From: Fuscibacter oryzae
GTDB taxonomy: Bacteria; Pseudomonadota; Alphaproteobacteria; Rhodobacterales; Rhodobacteraceae
Length of the DNA: 64,000 nucleotides
Direction of reading: 5' to 3'
Assembly: GCF_016765795.1 (NCBI RefSeq)
Contig: NZ_JAESVP010000008.1
Location: 95,978-159,977, forward strand
Part shown: positions 34,528 through 43,960 of the stretch, piece after piece
Layout: each line of letters opens with the position of its first letter
How positions within the stretch are numbered: the first letter of the stretch is position 1
Notes under the pieces: generated by a model
Told to the model about the DNA's origin: nothing
Seen by the model: the letters and a program-made list of their open reading frames with translations, nothing else
The model's database searches: none
Position numbers and translations under genes: made by a program

Positions 34528-35187
34528 CTACCCAACCCGGCGCGCCCTGATCAGGCGCGCCACGATGGCTGTGAAGTATGCCCCGACGACCGTCGCACGT
34601 GGCAGTGAGCACCAGGGGTCCGCTGCCGCGCGGTGCATGGCCTGCAGGGCTTCGGGGCGGACATAGACCGTCATCGGATTGCCGAAGAGCTTGACGCCTT
34701 CCGTCGACCGCCGGAGGCTCGCCGCGGCCTCCGTAAGGCCACGGATATCTGCCTCCCCGCTCAAGGCTCGCAGGGTCTTGCGGGCCTCCCGCGCCAAGGC
34801 GCCCAGGATGTACTCCATGGTGACCCCGTCCCGCCCGGCAATGACAGCCAGGTCCGGCTGGAGTGTCGGCGGTACGCGGTAGAGCAGAACCAGCTTCACC
34901 TTCGCGCCCTTCGCCGCATCCACCTCTGCCTTCTGACCTGAACGCGCGAGTTCAACTTCCCTTTCCCTCTTTCCGGACATTCCTGCCCTGTCCGCCAGTC
35001 CAACGGTTGCAACTGAACTGGGACGATCAAAGACATCGGCTTCTGTTTTGACCGCATCGCGCCGTTCGGCCAAAAGGCGCGATTGCGCTTCACGCGAAGA
35101 ACGAAGCCGGGCGACCGCGTTTTGCTGCCCAGGTTCCTCGGCTGCGGGGGACGGGGCGATACGGGGAGGCATGCGGAAACGGCTCAA
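34528..35187 (-). CDS. virC2: VirC2-like conjugation protein (219 aa)
   Basis: The C-terminal half (about residues 90-200) has LVLLYRVPPTLQPDLAVIAGRDGVTMEYILGALAREARKTL and a repeated PMTVYVRPEALQAMHR unit, two ribbon-helix-helix-like folds as in VirC2. The N-terminal half is basic and disordered. VirC2 binds near the transfer origin and helps VirC1 raise transfer. The TTG start overlaps the virC1 stop (TTGA) after GAGG; ATG 35172 is an alternative. It lies downstream of virC1 in one transcript. Confidence 0.75.
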   Translation of the reverse strand: MSRFRMPPRIAPSPAAEEPGQQNAVARLRSSREAQSRLLAERRDAVKTEADVFDRPSSVATVGLADRAGMSGKREREVELARSGQKAEVDAAKGAKVKLVLLYRVPPTLQPDLAVIAGRDGVTMEYILGALAREARKTLRALSGEADIRGLTEAAASLRRSTEGVKLFGNPMTVYVRPEALQAMHRAAADPWCSLPRATVVGAYFTAIVARLIRARRVG

Positions 35188-35951
35188 TCTGGTACCACCT
35201 CGTCAACACCGGCGAGGATCAACCGCGCGACCTCGAGTTGGCGGGTGATTGCATCCGCGACCAGTCTGCCACCGGGCGCGCGGGCATTGGCCGCTGCTGC
35301 CGGTCCAAGGGGGCCGTGGAAGCCCATCTGCTCCAGGATCTTCGAATGCGGCACGATCACATCGAGATGGTCGAGGCGCAAGATTTCCACCAGGACGTCC
35401 TGATCGCGCTTGGGCAGAAGACTGAGACCCCCTTCCCGCGTGGCGGCATCGATGATCTTCGGCCCCGCATCCATCACCAGCACCCGAACTGCGGGGAAGC
35501 GCTCGCCCTCGGCGATGGAAGCGCGCAGATCGTCCATCCAGAGGACGGCACGATGGGTCATCTCCCATTCGGCGAAGACGGGCCGCGCCGGGATCAGCAC
35601 CAGGTCAGAGATCAGGCAGAAATCTTCAGTGTCGGTATGGGTGCCTGGCCGCGTGTCGATGACGACAAGGTCGACGCCGCGCGCCTCTTGCTCATCCAGG
35701 AGCGCCATCAGCCCTTCCACGCTTGCGGGGGGTGATTGGATGGACAGGGCGTCGGGCCAGGCCGGTTTCTTGATGGTCTCCCAGGCCGCCAACTCGAAAC
35801 TGTCGCGCCAGCGGCCGAGTTGGGCATTCACATCGCCATCAATCAGCGTAACGCGCCGTCCGGCATCGAGCGCCGCCGAGGCCAGAAGCATGGCGGTGGT
35901 GGTTTTGCCACTGCCACCTTTGGTCTGAACGATCGTAATGACCTGCGTCAT
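35184..35951 (-). CDS. virC1: VirC1-like ParA ATPase (255 aa)
   Basis: A deviant Walker A KGGSGKTT (residues 11-18), the D-G-D switch (LIDGDVNAQL) and VVIDTRPG define a ParA/MinD ATPase. Neighbouring VirC2, relaxase and VirD4 genes identify it as VirC1, which gathers relaxosomes at the cell pole. The upstream extension from 36026 is not ParA-like, so ATG 35951 is the start. A lux-type box lies about 180 bases upstream, suggesting quorum control of the virC operon. Confidence 0.85.
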   Translation of the reverse strand: MTQVITIVQTKGGSGKTTTAMLLASAALDAGRRVTLIDGDVNAQLGRWRDSFELAAWETIKKPAWPDALSIQSPPASVEGLMALLDEQEARGVDLVVIDTRPGTHTDTEDFCLISDLVLIPARPVFAEWEMTHRAVLWMDDLRASIAEGERFPAVRVLVMDAGPKIIDAATREGGLSLLPKRDQDVLVEILRLDHLDVIVPHSKILEQMGFHGPLGPAAAANARAPGGRLVADAITRQLEVARLILAGVDEVVPD

Positions 35952-36128
35952 CTGGCACCTCGCGGTTCGTCCATGTGACTGGACAGTCATCCTTGGGCCT
36001 TGCCGCTCACAGTGTTCAAACGGCAAAGACAGGTGTGAGCGCCTTTGGCGTACCGTCAGCGCATAGGGCGGGTGTCTAGGTGCCGTGCGATGCCATCGTC
36101 AAAAGAGTTGTATCCCAAACCTGGCTAT

Positions 36129-36144
36129 TTACCCGATATGGTAA
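36129..36144. promoter_or_regulatory. Second lux-type box upstream of virC1
   Basis: TTACC, CGATAT, GGTAA: the same half-sites and 6-base spacing as the core of the lux box at 32650-32667. Only the inner five bases of each arm are conserved. Being about 180 bases upstream of virC1, it would place the virC operon under LuxR control. Confidence 0.55.
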
Positions 36145-36727
36145 TGGCTCTGGCCATCTTCGCTATCTGGCCGCACCGATTTTGTGATCTGATGACAGTG
36201 TCAGGGTCACGCGCTGCAGTGCGGGATCGCTTCGGTTGTCTGCCGTCTCGACCATCGGCATCGAGCAGGAACTGCAAGCCGGCCGGTTTGAACACCAGCC
36301 AAACTGCCTGCCTACCCGCAAGGACCACTGACTGCGGGGCAAGAAGCCAGGCAGCGCTTTTGCAGGATTGACCGCTTGCATGTTTGCCAACGCGCCGGCG
36401 AGCCTGTTGGCATGTGATGGCCGAAGAGGGGCATTCCAGGAGTCGGACCGTGCATTCGCGCGGCATGCCGCAAGCTCTGCGATTTGATTGGATTGCTTGC
36501 AAGAGCCCGACGCGGGGCACCTCCCCACCCTTCCCTCGTCCCGGAACTATCCAGCCGTCAGTTTTCTGCGGTCACGTCAGGAAACTGGCTCGCTGAGGTC
36601 AAAGAAAGGCGCAAAACTGAACAATATCAATGTGAAACGCGCGCTGTCCGCCAGAAGTGGAGGCCTTGTGGCCGGGCGCAGGGCGGTCCGTCGGCGGGCA
36701 AGCCGCCGACCCCTGACGCCATATGGA

Positions 36728-36797
36728 GTCCTCACCGGCTGTCCGGTTTCCGCAAGCGGGCTCCTCTTCGGAGGAGCGGAAACCGGCCGGTGAGGAC
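36728..36797. other. Candidate oriT: nested inverted repeats upstream of mobC
   Basis: Three nested pairs form one 70-base hairpin: GTCCTCACCGG (36728-36738) with CCGGTGAGGAC (36787-36797), CCGGTTTCCGC (36743-36753) with GCGGAAACCGG (36776-36786), and GCTCCTC with GAGGAGC around TTCG (36760-36777). Relaxase-binding hairpins of this type mark oriT beside mobC/relaxase genes. No familiar nic sequence (such as ATCCTG) was found in it, so the nick site is unassigned. Confidence 0.5.
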
Positions 36798-36861
36798 GGT
36801 TGGCTGGAAAGGTGACCTGTGGTACATGAGCGTGGTGAGTTGATAGTATCTTAATGATGTC

Positions 36862-37404
36862 ATGAGTAGTTCGACGATCTCCGATGACGACCGCGACCGG
36901 ATTCGTGCCCACCTCGCCGCTGGCGAAACCGTGGGGGCCATTGCCCGCGCCCTTGGGCGGCACCGCCAGACGGTCTCACGGGTGAAGGCGGATCTGGACC
37001 GCCAGGACGGGACACGACTGGCGGTGAAGCTGAACTTCCGGGTGACGGAGGCAGAACATGCACATTTGCTTGCAGCTCTCCGGTCAACCGACCTGACGGT
37101 TTCCGAGGCAATCAGGCATCTTGTCAGACAGGCAACCAGCCTCCTTGCCCTGCAGTCACCCGAGATCGAGGCTGTTGCCGCCGCACGGCGCGATCTCGCG
37201 GCCGTGGGCAACAACCTCAACCAGCTGGCCCGACTCGGAGCCGTGGGCCGTTTGCACTGGAAGGCTGGGGACGCGGCCCTTGTCCGCAAAGTCGCGGCGC
37301 GGGTCGATGATCTGGTCGACGAAGTCGTGGGCCTGATCGCCGAGGCGCAGGGGCGTGCCAGCTTTGATCCCGTCGTGGAACAGACGAAGGCGGCAGCCAA
37401 ATGA
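36862..37404 (+). CDS. mobC: MobC-like relaxosome accessory protein (180 aa)
   Basis: The N-terminal about 45 residues form a small HTH (GETVGAIARALGRHRQTVSRVKADL). Residues about 55-140 hold the MobC domain: KLNFRVTEAEHAHLLAALRSTDLTVSEAIRHLVRQ is ribbon-helix-helix-like, and RDLAAVGNNLNQLARL is the MobC signature. It should bind oriT next to its own gene and help the relaxase load. Its stop overlaps the relaxase start by four bases (ATGA). Confidence 0.85.
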   Translation: MSSSTISDDDRDRIRAHLAAGETVGAIARALGRHRQTVSRVKADLDRQDGTRLAVKLNFRVTEAEHAHLLAALRSTDLTVSEAIRHLVRQATSLLALQSPEIEAVAAARRDLAAVGNNLNQLARLGAVGRLHWKAGDAALVRKVAARVDDLVDEVVGLIAEAQGRASFDPVVEQTKAAAK

Positions 37405-39275
37405 CCCGCGCCAGCGTTGAAGATCTGGTTCTCGGCCATGTGCTGGACGGCAAGCGCCGAGGCCGGTCGGGCGGCGGCGGGGCCGAGGGTCGCCTTGGCT
37501 CGCCGAAGGAACGGCGGTCGCGGGCCCTTCTGCGCAATGCGGCAGCGCCGCGCAGCTGGCAGTCCGTCGTCAAGCGTATCGTGGGTGGCAGCACCCGCAC
37601 GCCGCAAGAGTTGAAACGGCTTCTGGACTATGTCTCCCGGGAAGAGGGTGTGCAGAGCACCTGGTGCAATCTCGCGGGCTATGACCGTGACTTCGATCCA
37701 GAGCGCACCGGCCGAATTGCCCAGACCTGGTCCTCAACCTGGAACGGCGCGCCGAAGCGCGGCCATACTGACCACATCATCCTGAGTTTTCCGCGTGGCG
37801 TGGACGCCGACCGGGCAGAGGCTGTCGCCCGCGATTGGGGTCAGACCGTCTTTGGGTCGGGCGAGTATGGCGATGTCTGGCGCTATGTCGCGGCATTGCA
37901 CAAGGACACCGATCATCTGCACGCGCATTTCGTTGTCGACAAGCACGGCATCGAACAGGGCCGCTTCATGTCGATCTGCCGCCATGCGGCGCTGAACTTC
38001 GGCGTGATGCGCGAGCTGCACGCCGAGATCTCTCAGGAACACGGGCTGAGCATCGTCGCCTCGACGCGGCTGTCGCGCGGGCTGATCGAGAATGCGCCGC
38101 GAGAAACCGAGATGCGCGCCGCCCATGCGTCCGGCAAGACCACACCGCCTCCTCCGCCGCCAATGTCGGATGGTGAGAGGGTGCGCAGGCTCGATGCCTT
38201 GCAGGGCTTTGCCCGCGACTATGACGAGCTGGCCCAGATCGCCGGCCTCGCCTCGGCCTCGGGTGCTGAACCAAGCGCCACAAGTTTCATGGCCCGCCTT
38301 GCCGCCGCGCTCGGCGCGTCTGCTTCCGCCTTAAGACAAGGAGTTCCCCAGATGCCCGATGCCACCCTTCACGCCGAGGGCGATGCTGCGGCCCGGATCG
38401 AGGCGGCGCGGGCGGAGATGATCGCCTCCGCCACCGAGGCCTGGGAGGCGATCCGCGCGATGGAGCCCTCGGCTGAGCGGGTCGAACTGGAACGCAGCTT
38501 TGCCGATCAGGCGCGCACTTCGCTGAAACTTGCGCCCGACAATCTGCTGCTGGCGGAACACGCTCGCGCTGCCGAGCGCAGTGAAGATCCTTATCACAAC
38601 CCGACCTTGGCCTCTCTGGCACGGTTGGATCAGGGTATGACGGAAGGCATCTCGCTCGATGCGGGTCTGCGCGCCACGCTCGCGCATGTTCGCGACGAGA
38701 TCGGCGAACGGCTGACTGCGCTGTTCTCTATCCGAGAAGACGAGCTTCGCATCGCAGGCACCTCTGTCGAAGAAATGATCGCCCGCTTCAGTTTGGCCGA
38801 ACGTAGCGAAGGCCAGCGGGCGAGTTGGATCGCCGAACAGCCAAATACGATGCAAAAGGTGTTCTGGATGGAGGCGGAGCGCGCGCTCGGCCAGGAGGTT
38901 CGGGCAGAACTCGCCGCCTTCAATCTCGCGCCGGAGTTGACCGAGGCCGTGGCGCGCGAGCAGATGCTTTCCGCCGACCGGCATCTCCGCCTATCCGAGG
39001 TTCCGGCATTTGAAGCCATCGTCGATCGAATGCAGGAGAGCATGCGGCCGGAAGATCTGGAACGTGTGCGATCCGGTGACCTCGGTCCCCTCGCCGAACA
39101 AGTCCGCGATCCGGCTCTTCGGGCAGCAGTTGCCCACGAGTTGAAGAACGAAGGCGATCTTGGCCAATCTGGCACCGTCGGGCATTGGGCCGATCTGGCG
39201 CGCAGCCAGGCAAGGGCGGCTGACCTCGGTCAACGCGAGCGCGGCCTCGAGCGCGATCACGGCCACGAACTCTAA
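37401..39275 (+). CDS. VirD2-like MOBP relaxase (624 aa)
   Basis: Residues about 50-240 form the relaxase domain. The metal-binding HxDxxHxH is H167-D169-H172-H174 (LHKDTDHLHAHFVVDKHG). LKRLLDYVSRE (Tyr77) is the best candidate for the nicking tyrosine region. HTDHIILSFPRG and CRHAALNFGVMRELHAE are further family boxes. A Pro-rich bridge at about 245-252 leads to a long helical C-terminal part (about 300-620) likely used for secretion and VirD4 recognition. It nicks oriT and leads the strand through the type IV system. It is coupled to mobC. Confidence 0.85.
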   Translation: MTRASVEDLVLGHVLDGKRRGRSGGGGAEGRLGSPKERRSRALLRNAAAPRSWQSVVKRIVGGSTRTPQELKRLLDYVSREEGVQSTWCNLAGYDRDFDPERTGRIAQTWSSTWNGAPKRGHTDHIILSFPRGVDADRAEAVARDWGQTVFGSGEYGDVWRYVAALHKDTDHLHAHFVVDKHGIEQGRFMSICRHAALNFGVMRELHAEISQEHGLSIVASTRLSRGLIENAPRETEMRAAHASGKTTPPPPPPMSDGERVRRLDALQGFARDYDELAQIAGLASASGAEPSATSFMARLAAALGASASALRQGVPQMPDATLHAEGDAAARIEAARAEMIASATEAWEAIRAMEPSAERVELERSFADQARTSLKLAPDNLLLAEHARAAERSEDPYHNPTLASLARLDQGMTEGISLDAGLRATLAHVRDEIGERLTALFSIREDELRIAGTSVEEMIARFSLAERSEGQRASWIAEQPNTMQKVFWMEAERALGQEVRAELAAFNLAPELTEAVAREQMLSADRHLRLSEVPAFEAIVDRMQESMRPEDLERVRSGDLGPLAEQVRDPALRAAVAHELKNEGDLGQSGTVGHWADLARSQARAADLGQRERGLERDHGHEL

Positions 39276-39287
39276 GGACACTCAGCC

Positions 39288-41108
39288 ATGCTTTCGAACC
39301 TTGAATCCGCCTGGCGGTATCCGCTCGCTGTTGTCTTGGGTCTTGTGACGGGCCTCTACATCGGCGGCATGCTGGCCACGATCTATGTCATCGTGGCTTT
39401 CCGCGAGAACCTCGACACGCTCAGCCCCTTGGGCCTCTGGTTCCTCCGCTATCCTTGGGCCGACTTGGAAGCCCGCCCCGCCACCTTGCAGGGCGCGCTG
39501 ATCATCACGGGTGCGGTGACGATTGCCCTCACGCTGGTCGGCCTCGCCGGTGTCCATCGCGGGCGGCTCAACCAGTATGACGACGCGCATTTCCAGACCA
39601 GGCGCGAGCTGAAGCGCAACAAGATGATCGGCAGCCTTGACCAGAACGGCTTCATCTTCGGCAAGCTCGGCTCCCCGAAATCCGACGCGCCTTTCGTCAT
39701 GGCTCCGCCAGACCGCTTCCCCCATGCGATGATGATAGCGCCCACAGGTCGCGGCAAAGGGGTGGGCTTCGTCATCCCGAACCTTCTGCATTTCACGGGA
39801 TCTGGCATCATCCTGGACGTGAAGGGTGAGAACTTCGCCAAAACCTCGATCCACCGGCAGCATGGGCTCAAAAACGCGATCTGGTATTTCTCGCCCTTCG
39901 ATGACGAGCGCGGCTCGCACCGCTTCAATCCCCTCGCCCGCATCGCCGCCCTGCCCTCGGCCGAGCGTCAGTACACGGCGCTGAACTCGATGGCCGACCT
40001 TTTCCTCATCCCAGAGGGTGAAAGCGCGCAGAGCTTCTTCAACGCCGGCAAACGGCTCTTCATCGCCTCCTGCCTCTATGCCATCGAAAGGCGTCGGCCG
40101 ACCTTGGGCTATGCGGGCGAACTCATGGCCGGAGGCGGCGACAAGAAGAAGACCTACACCACCATCGCCGAAGACACGCAGATCCCGATCGTCTCACGGA
40201 CCTTCCTCGAAATGGCCGACGTCCCCGAAAAGACCCTCGGGGCCTATGTATCAGTGATCCAGGGTTCCGGCCTCGAGCTCTGGAACGACCCGGCAGTTGA
40301 CCGCGTGACATCGGCCAGTGACTTCGACTTCTCGACGTTCCGAGCAAAGCCACAGAGCCTCTACATCGTGGTCCAGCCCGAGCATCTGAAAACCCTCGCC
40401 CCTCTTGTCCGCCTTCTCTTCGCGGATGCCATCGCTTCGCTGCAGCGCAAAGAACCTGGCCAGGAGGAGCCACATGCGGTGATGTTCCTGATGGATGAGT
40501 TTGACCAACTCGGACGCCAGCCGCTGGTCCTCTCCTCGATCAAGACGATCCGCAGCTTCGGAGGGCGGTTCTTTATCATCTCCCAGACGATTCCGGGTTT
40601 GGACGACATCTACGGCGAGACCGGTCGGCGGTCGCTGCAGGGTGGCGCGGGGGTGCAGATCTACATGACGCCACAGGATGACCGCACGGCCGATGTGCTT
40701 TCCAACGCCCTCGGGCGGTCGACCGTCACCGCCGTGACCGAAAGTCAGTCACGCATCCGGGCGCTGGAGGACAGTGCGAATGTCAGTCGGCGGTCGGAAG
40801 AGCGGCCGCTGATTTCGGCGAACGAGTTGCTGCGGTTTCCGCTGGATGAAGTGCTGGTGTTGCCCGAGGGGCAGTATCCGATCCGCGCACGGCATGTGCG
40901 GTATTATGAGGATCGGTGGTTTGGGCCGATTGACCGGGCTAGAACGCTGAATGGCACCAAATTTTTGCTTAGAATGTCTACGCCAATTGCGCTCAGTTCC
41001 ACTGTTGGATTGTCTAGCTTCAGCTCACAAACCACCCATATCGACAATCTTGCTCGTGCGTCAGACGCGTTTTTAAGTTTGGCCACGCGAGCACAAGCGA
41101 ACAGCTGA
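39288..41108 (+). CDS. virD4: VirD4/TraG type IV coupling protein, with altered C-terminus (606 aa)
   Basis: Two N-terminal membrane segments (about 12-38 and 68-88), then Walker A APTGRGKGVGFV (151-162), DVKGENFAKT, Walker B VMFLMDEFDQLG and ISQTIPGLDDIYG: a complete coupling ATPase that brings the relaxosome to the secretion channel. From about residue 550 (after GPIDRARTLNG) the sequence loses the usual acidic Pro-rich tail, turns AT-rich and ends STPIALSSTVGLSS...ATRAQANS, unlike family tails. This coincides with the border of the catabolic insertion, so the native 3' end may have been replaced. A terminator hairpin follows. Confidence 0.85.
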   Translation: MLSNLESAWRYPLAVVLGLVTGLYIGGMLATIYVIVAFRENLDTLSPLGLWFLRYPWADLEARPATLQGALIITGAVTIALTLVGLAGVHRGRLNQYDDAHFQTRRELKRNKMIGSLDQNGFIFGKLGSPKSDAPFVMAPPDRFPHAMMIAPTGRGKGVGFVIPNLLHFTGSGIILDVKGENFAKTSIHRQHGLKNAIWYFSPFDDERGSHRFNPLARIAALPSAERQYTALNSMADLFLIPEGESAQSFFNAGKRLFIASCLYAIERRRPTLGYAGELMAGGGDKKKTYTTIAEDTQIPIVSRTFLEMADVPEKTLGAYVSVIQGSGLELWNDPAVDRVTSASDFDFSTFRAKPQSLYIVVQPEHLKTLAPLVRLLFADAIASLQRKEPGQEEPHAVMFLMDEFDQLGRQPLVLSSIKTIRSFGGRFFIISQTIPGLDDIYGETGRRSLQGGAGVQIYMTPQDDRTADVLSNALGRSTVTAVTESQSRIRALEDSANVSRRSEERPLISANELLRFPLDEVLVLPEGQYPIRARHVRYYEDRWFGPIDRARTLNGTKFLLRMSTPIALSSTVGLSSFSSQTTHIDNLARASDAFLSLATRAQANS

Positions 41109-41236
41109 TCCGCCCGACCGATACGACTAGAATTCTCAATTCTTCCCGCAGGCGGCACTCGATACTCGGCTAAGTCAGCCCGGTGAAGATCGATGCCCGC
41201 GCTTTGTATGGCCAGCCGTCCGTCCGCGATGTTATG

Positions 41237-41281
41237 CTCTCCCCCCACTTTTGTTTCGGGGGGAGAGAGCTCGGTTTTTTT
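41237..41281 (+). terminator. Strong intrinsic terminator after virD4
   Basis: CTCTCCCCCC (41237-41246) pairs with GGGGGGAGAG (41258-41267) around an 11-base loop, followed by a run of seven T (41275-41281). It ends plus-strand transcription from mobC-relaxase-virD4 before the convergent hypD gene. Confidence 0.75.
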
Positions 41282-41291
41282 GGGAAGCGTC

Positions 41292-42251
41292 TTACAGGCA
41301 CTCGGCGATGACACCGCCCTGCTTCACCCAATTGGCATACCATGTGTTGAACTGGTGGAACTGCGCGGTGCAGAAGCCTGCCTGCGACGGCGTCAGAGCG
41401 TCGAATTCGTTCAGGTTCAGTCGGTATTCCTCTTCGCCCTTCAAGACCATCATGTGCTTGAAGTAAAGGACCAGATCGACGCCTTCGTCGAACTTGGCGA
41501 TGACGTGGAAGGCCTCGGCCAACTCGCGGGAGCGGAGGTCGGCCTCGACATTGCCCTCGGCCGCCTTGCGCGAAAGGGCGACCTGCAGAAGGGCGACTTC
41601 GGGGAAGATGGTGCCGACGCCGGTGATGGCACCGACCGCACCGCATTTGACGAAGCCGTGGTAGACCTCGGTATCGACGCCGACCATCAGGATCACGTCG
41701 TCATCCTGCGAGGTGATGTATTCGGCAGCATAGCTGAGATCGGCCTTGTTGCCGAATTCCTTGAATCCGACCAGGTTGGGATGTTCCGCGCGCAGGGCAA
41801 AGAACAGGTCGGCTTTGGTCGAGTAGCCATAGTAGGGGCTGTTGTAGATGATTGCCGGGGTATTGGGCGCGGCGGCGAGCACGGCCTTGAAATGGGCGTG
41901 TTGGGCGCCGACCGAAAGGCTGCGCGACAAAAGCCGGGGGATGACCATCAGCCCGGCTGCTCCCACCTTTTCGGCGTGTGCGGCGATGGCGGCGGCGGTC
42001 CTGGTGTTGACGGCACCCGTGCCGACGACTACGGGAATACCCGCCTTGACCAGACGTTCAACGCCTTCCATGCGCTGCGCGTCGGTCAGCAGCGGCCAGT
42101 CACCGCAGGAACCGGCATAGACGACCCCGGACATGCCGGCTGCCATCATCTCCTTGCCCTTGCGGACAAGGGCGTCGAAATCTGGCTGGCGATCAGGCGT
42201 GCAGGGCGTAAGAAGTGCGGGAAGCGTTCCGTGGAATACGCTCTTGGTCAT
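41292..42251 (-). CDS. hypD: HypD-like 1-pyrroline-4-hydroxy-2-carboxylate deaminase (DapA family, 319 aa)
   Basis: A DapA/NAL-type TIM barrel. MSGVVYAGSCGDWPLLTDAQRMEGVERLVKAGIPVVVGTGAVNTR closely follows the rhizobial HypD pattern; IIYNSPYYGYSTKADLFFALRAEHPNLVGFKEFG gives the Tyr (YNSPYYG) and the Schiff-base Lys (GFKEF). HypD converts pyrroline-4-hydroxy-2-carboxylate to alpha-ketoglutarate semialdehyde, which the dehydrogenase at 48956 would then oxidise. It is the last gene of the minus-strand transport/catabolic operon, 97 bases after the GMC oxidoreductase. Confidence 0.85.
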   Translation of the reverse strand: MTKSVFHGTLPALLTPCTPDRQPDFDALVRKGKEMMAAGMSGVVYAGSCGDWPLLTDAQRMEGVERLVKAGIPVVVGTGAVNTRTAAAIAAHAEKVGAAGLMVIPRLLSRSLSVGAQHAHFKAVLAAAPNTPAIIYNSPYYGYSTKADLFFALRAEHPNLVGFKEFGNKADLSYAAEYITSQDDDVILMVGVDTEVYHGFVKCGAVGAITGVGTIFPEVALLQVALSRKAAEGNVEADLRSRELAEAFHVIAKFDEGVDLVLYFKHMMVLKGEEEYRLNLNEFDALTPSQAGFCTAQFHQFNTWYANWVKQGGVIAECL

Positions 42252-42348
42252 GGGGACTCTCCTTGTTCGGGTCGCAGGTGGGGGTTGGCCGCAGGGATTT
42301 GCGGAGACGGAAGACAGGCTGGAAAGGGGCGAGGAAAAGCAGCTGCGG

Positions 42349-43950
42349 TCAGGCAGTCGCCTTGATCGCGTCGGACAGTTTCTCGGCGATCATCACCGTG
42401 GGAGCGTAGAGGTTGCCGCTGGTCTCGGATGGCATGATCGAGGCATCGACGACCCGCAAGCCTCTGACGCCGTTGACCCGTCCCTGCTGGTCGGTGACGG
42501 CCCCGGGGTCGGCCCCCATCGCGCAGGTTGCGCAAGGGTGGTATTGCGTCGAGGCGTTCTGCAGGATCCAGGCATCCAGGTCGGCATCCGACTTGCCTAG
42601 CACATAGCCGTCGACGGCAGTGCCGCGGAACCGGTCCCAGGCGCGCTGGCGGATCATCTCCTCGGTGCGCTGCACGCCATGGCGCAGGTCGACCAAGTCC
42701 TGACGGTCGGCGAAGTAATTGTTTACCACCTTCGGTGCCACCGAAGGATCGGCCGAGGCGAGCGACAACCGACCCCGGCTGCGCGGCCGCATCAGGCATA
42801 CCTGGTAAAGGAACCCGTCGCGCGCCGCGACCGATCCGTGGCTCAGGTCGCCGATCATCGGGATGAATTCGTGCTGGATGTTGGCATAGTCGGCGCTGTC
42901 GCTGCTGGCAAAGAAGGCCCCGGTTTCCCAGAAGTTCGACGCGCCGATACCGCGCCGCCGGAACAGCCAGTTCGCGCCGATCATGCCCATCTTGAAGAGG
43001 TTCATGTTGGTGGCCGGCGACACGCCCGCCTCCTTCGAGGCATGGCCGATACCGACACAGGGGTGATCCTGCAGGTTGGTGCCGACCGAGGGCAGGTCGG
43101 CCACCACCTCGATGCCAAGCCCGCGCAGGTCATCGGCGGCGCCGATGCCCGACAGCATCAGCAGATGCGGCGATTCGAACGACCCGCCGGACAGGATCAC
43201 TTCCTTCTCGGCGGTCAGGCTCTGGAGGCCGGCCCTCGTCTTCACCACAACACCCGTCGCGCGGCCACCGTCGAAGATGAGCTTCTGCGCCACTGTCTCG
43301 GGCATGATGTGCAGGTTGGCGCGGCCCCGGGCCTGACGCAGATAGGCGTAGTCGGTACTGGCGCGGACCCCGTGGTCGATCGTCGCCTGATACTTGTGGA
43401 CGCCCTCCTGGGTAGCGGCGTTGTAATCGTCGTTGCGGGTCAGCCCAGCCTGCTGTCCGGCCGCGAGGAAGGCGTCGAAGATCACCCCTTCGGCCTTGCA
43501 CGAGGTGATGCGCAACGGCCCGCCCGTGCCGCGATACGAGTTTGCGCCGCGGTCGAAGTCCTCCATTTTGCGAAAATAGGGGAGGACTTTGTCATAGGAC
43601 CAGTCCGTCAGCCCCCGGGCCGCCCATCCGTCATAATCACGCCGGTTGCCGCGCACGAAAACCATACCGTTGATCGAGCTTGACCCGCCCATGAGACGGC
43701 CCCGCACATGATGGATTTGCCGGTCGTGCAGCTGCGGTTCGGGGCCTGTTTCGTATTGCCAGATGAGGCGCTCGTCGGACAATGGATAGGCAAAGGCGGC
43801 CGGCATTGCGACATAAAGCGACCGGTGTTTGCGTCCGGCTTCGACCAGAAGCACGCGCGTGTTCGGGTTCTCGCTGAGGCGCGTAGCCACCACGCAACCG
43901 GCAGCTCCGGCACCGATGACTATATAGTCGTAAGTGGAAGGTTTCATCAT
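42349..43950 (-). CDS. GMC-family FAD oxidoreductase, choline-dehydrogenase-like (533 aa)
   Basis: The N-terminal Rossmann signature YDYIVIGAGAAGCVVATRL binds FAD. GRLMGGSSSINGMVF is GMC signature 1, SGGSFESPHLLMLSGIG is signature 2, and the C-terminal QYHPCATCAMG and MPSETSGNLYAPTVMIAEK contain the active-site His and Asn regions. GMC enzymes of this branch oxidise choline-like alcohols to aldehydes. In this cluster it may oxidise a hydroxylated amine or proline derivative, paired with the aldehyde dehydrogenase at 51579. GGAG precedes the start, and the ATPase gene stops ten bases upstream. Confidence 0.8.
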   Translation of the reverse strand: MMKPSTYDYIVIGAGAAGCVVATRLSENPNTRVLLVEAGRKHRSLYVAMPAAFAYPLSDERLIWQYETGPEPQLHDRQIHHVRGRLMGGSSSINGMVFVRGNRRDYDGWAARGLTDWSYDKVLPYFRKMEDFDRGANSYRGTGGPLRITSCKAEGVIFDAFLAAGQQAGLTRNDDYNAATQEGVHKYQATIDHGVRASTDYAYLRQARGRANLHIMPETVAQKLIFDGGRATGVVVKTRAGLQSLTAEKEVILSGGSFESPHLLMLSGIGAADDLRGLGIEVVADLPSVGTNLQDHPCVGIGHASKEAGVSPATNMNLFKMGMIGANWLFRRRGIGASNFWETGAFFASSDSADYANIQHEFIPMIGDLSHGSVAARDGFLYQVCLMRPRSRGRLSLASADPSVAPKVVNNYFADRQDLVDLRHGVQRTEEMIRQRAWDRFRGTAVDGYVLGKSDADLDAWILQNASTQYHPCATCAMGADPGAVTDQQGRVNGVRGLRVVDASIMPSETSGNLYAPTVMIAEKLSDAIKATA

Positions 43951-43960
43951 CGGGCTCCGG

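Larger units (their letters stand above)
35952..36861. other. Transfer-origin region between virC1 and mobC (non-coding)
   Basis: About 900 bases between divergent virC1 and mobC. Open frames here lack starts, ribosome sites and motifs. It contains the lux-type box at 36129-36144, a GTCGGCGG/CCGCCGAC hairpin at 36690-36710 and the large nested repeat at 36728-36797. This layout fits the origin of transfer with its control sites. Confidence 0.55.

Noticed and set aside
36125..36520. 131-codon minus-strand ORF in the oriT region
   Set aside because: No ribosome site or domain; it contains the lux-type box and odd composition, so the region is treated as non-coding.
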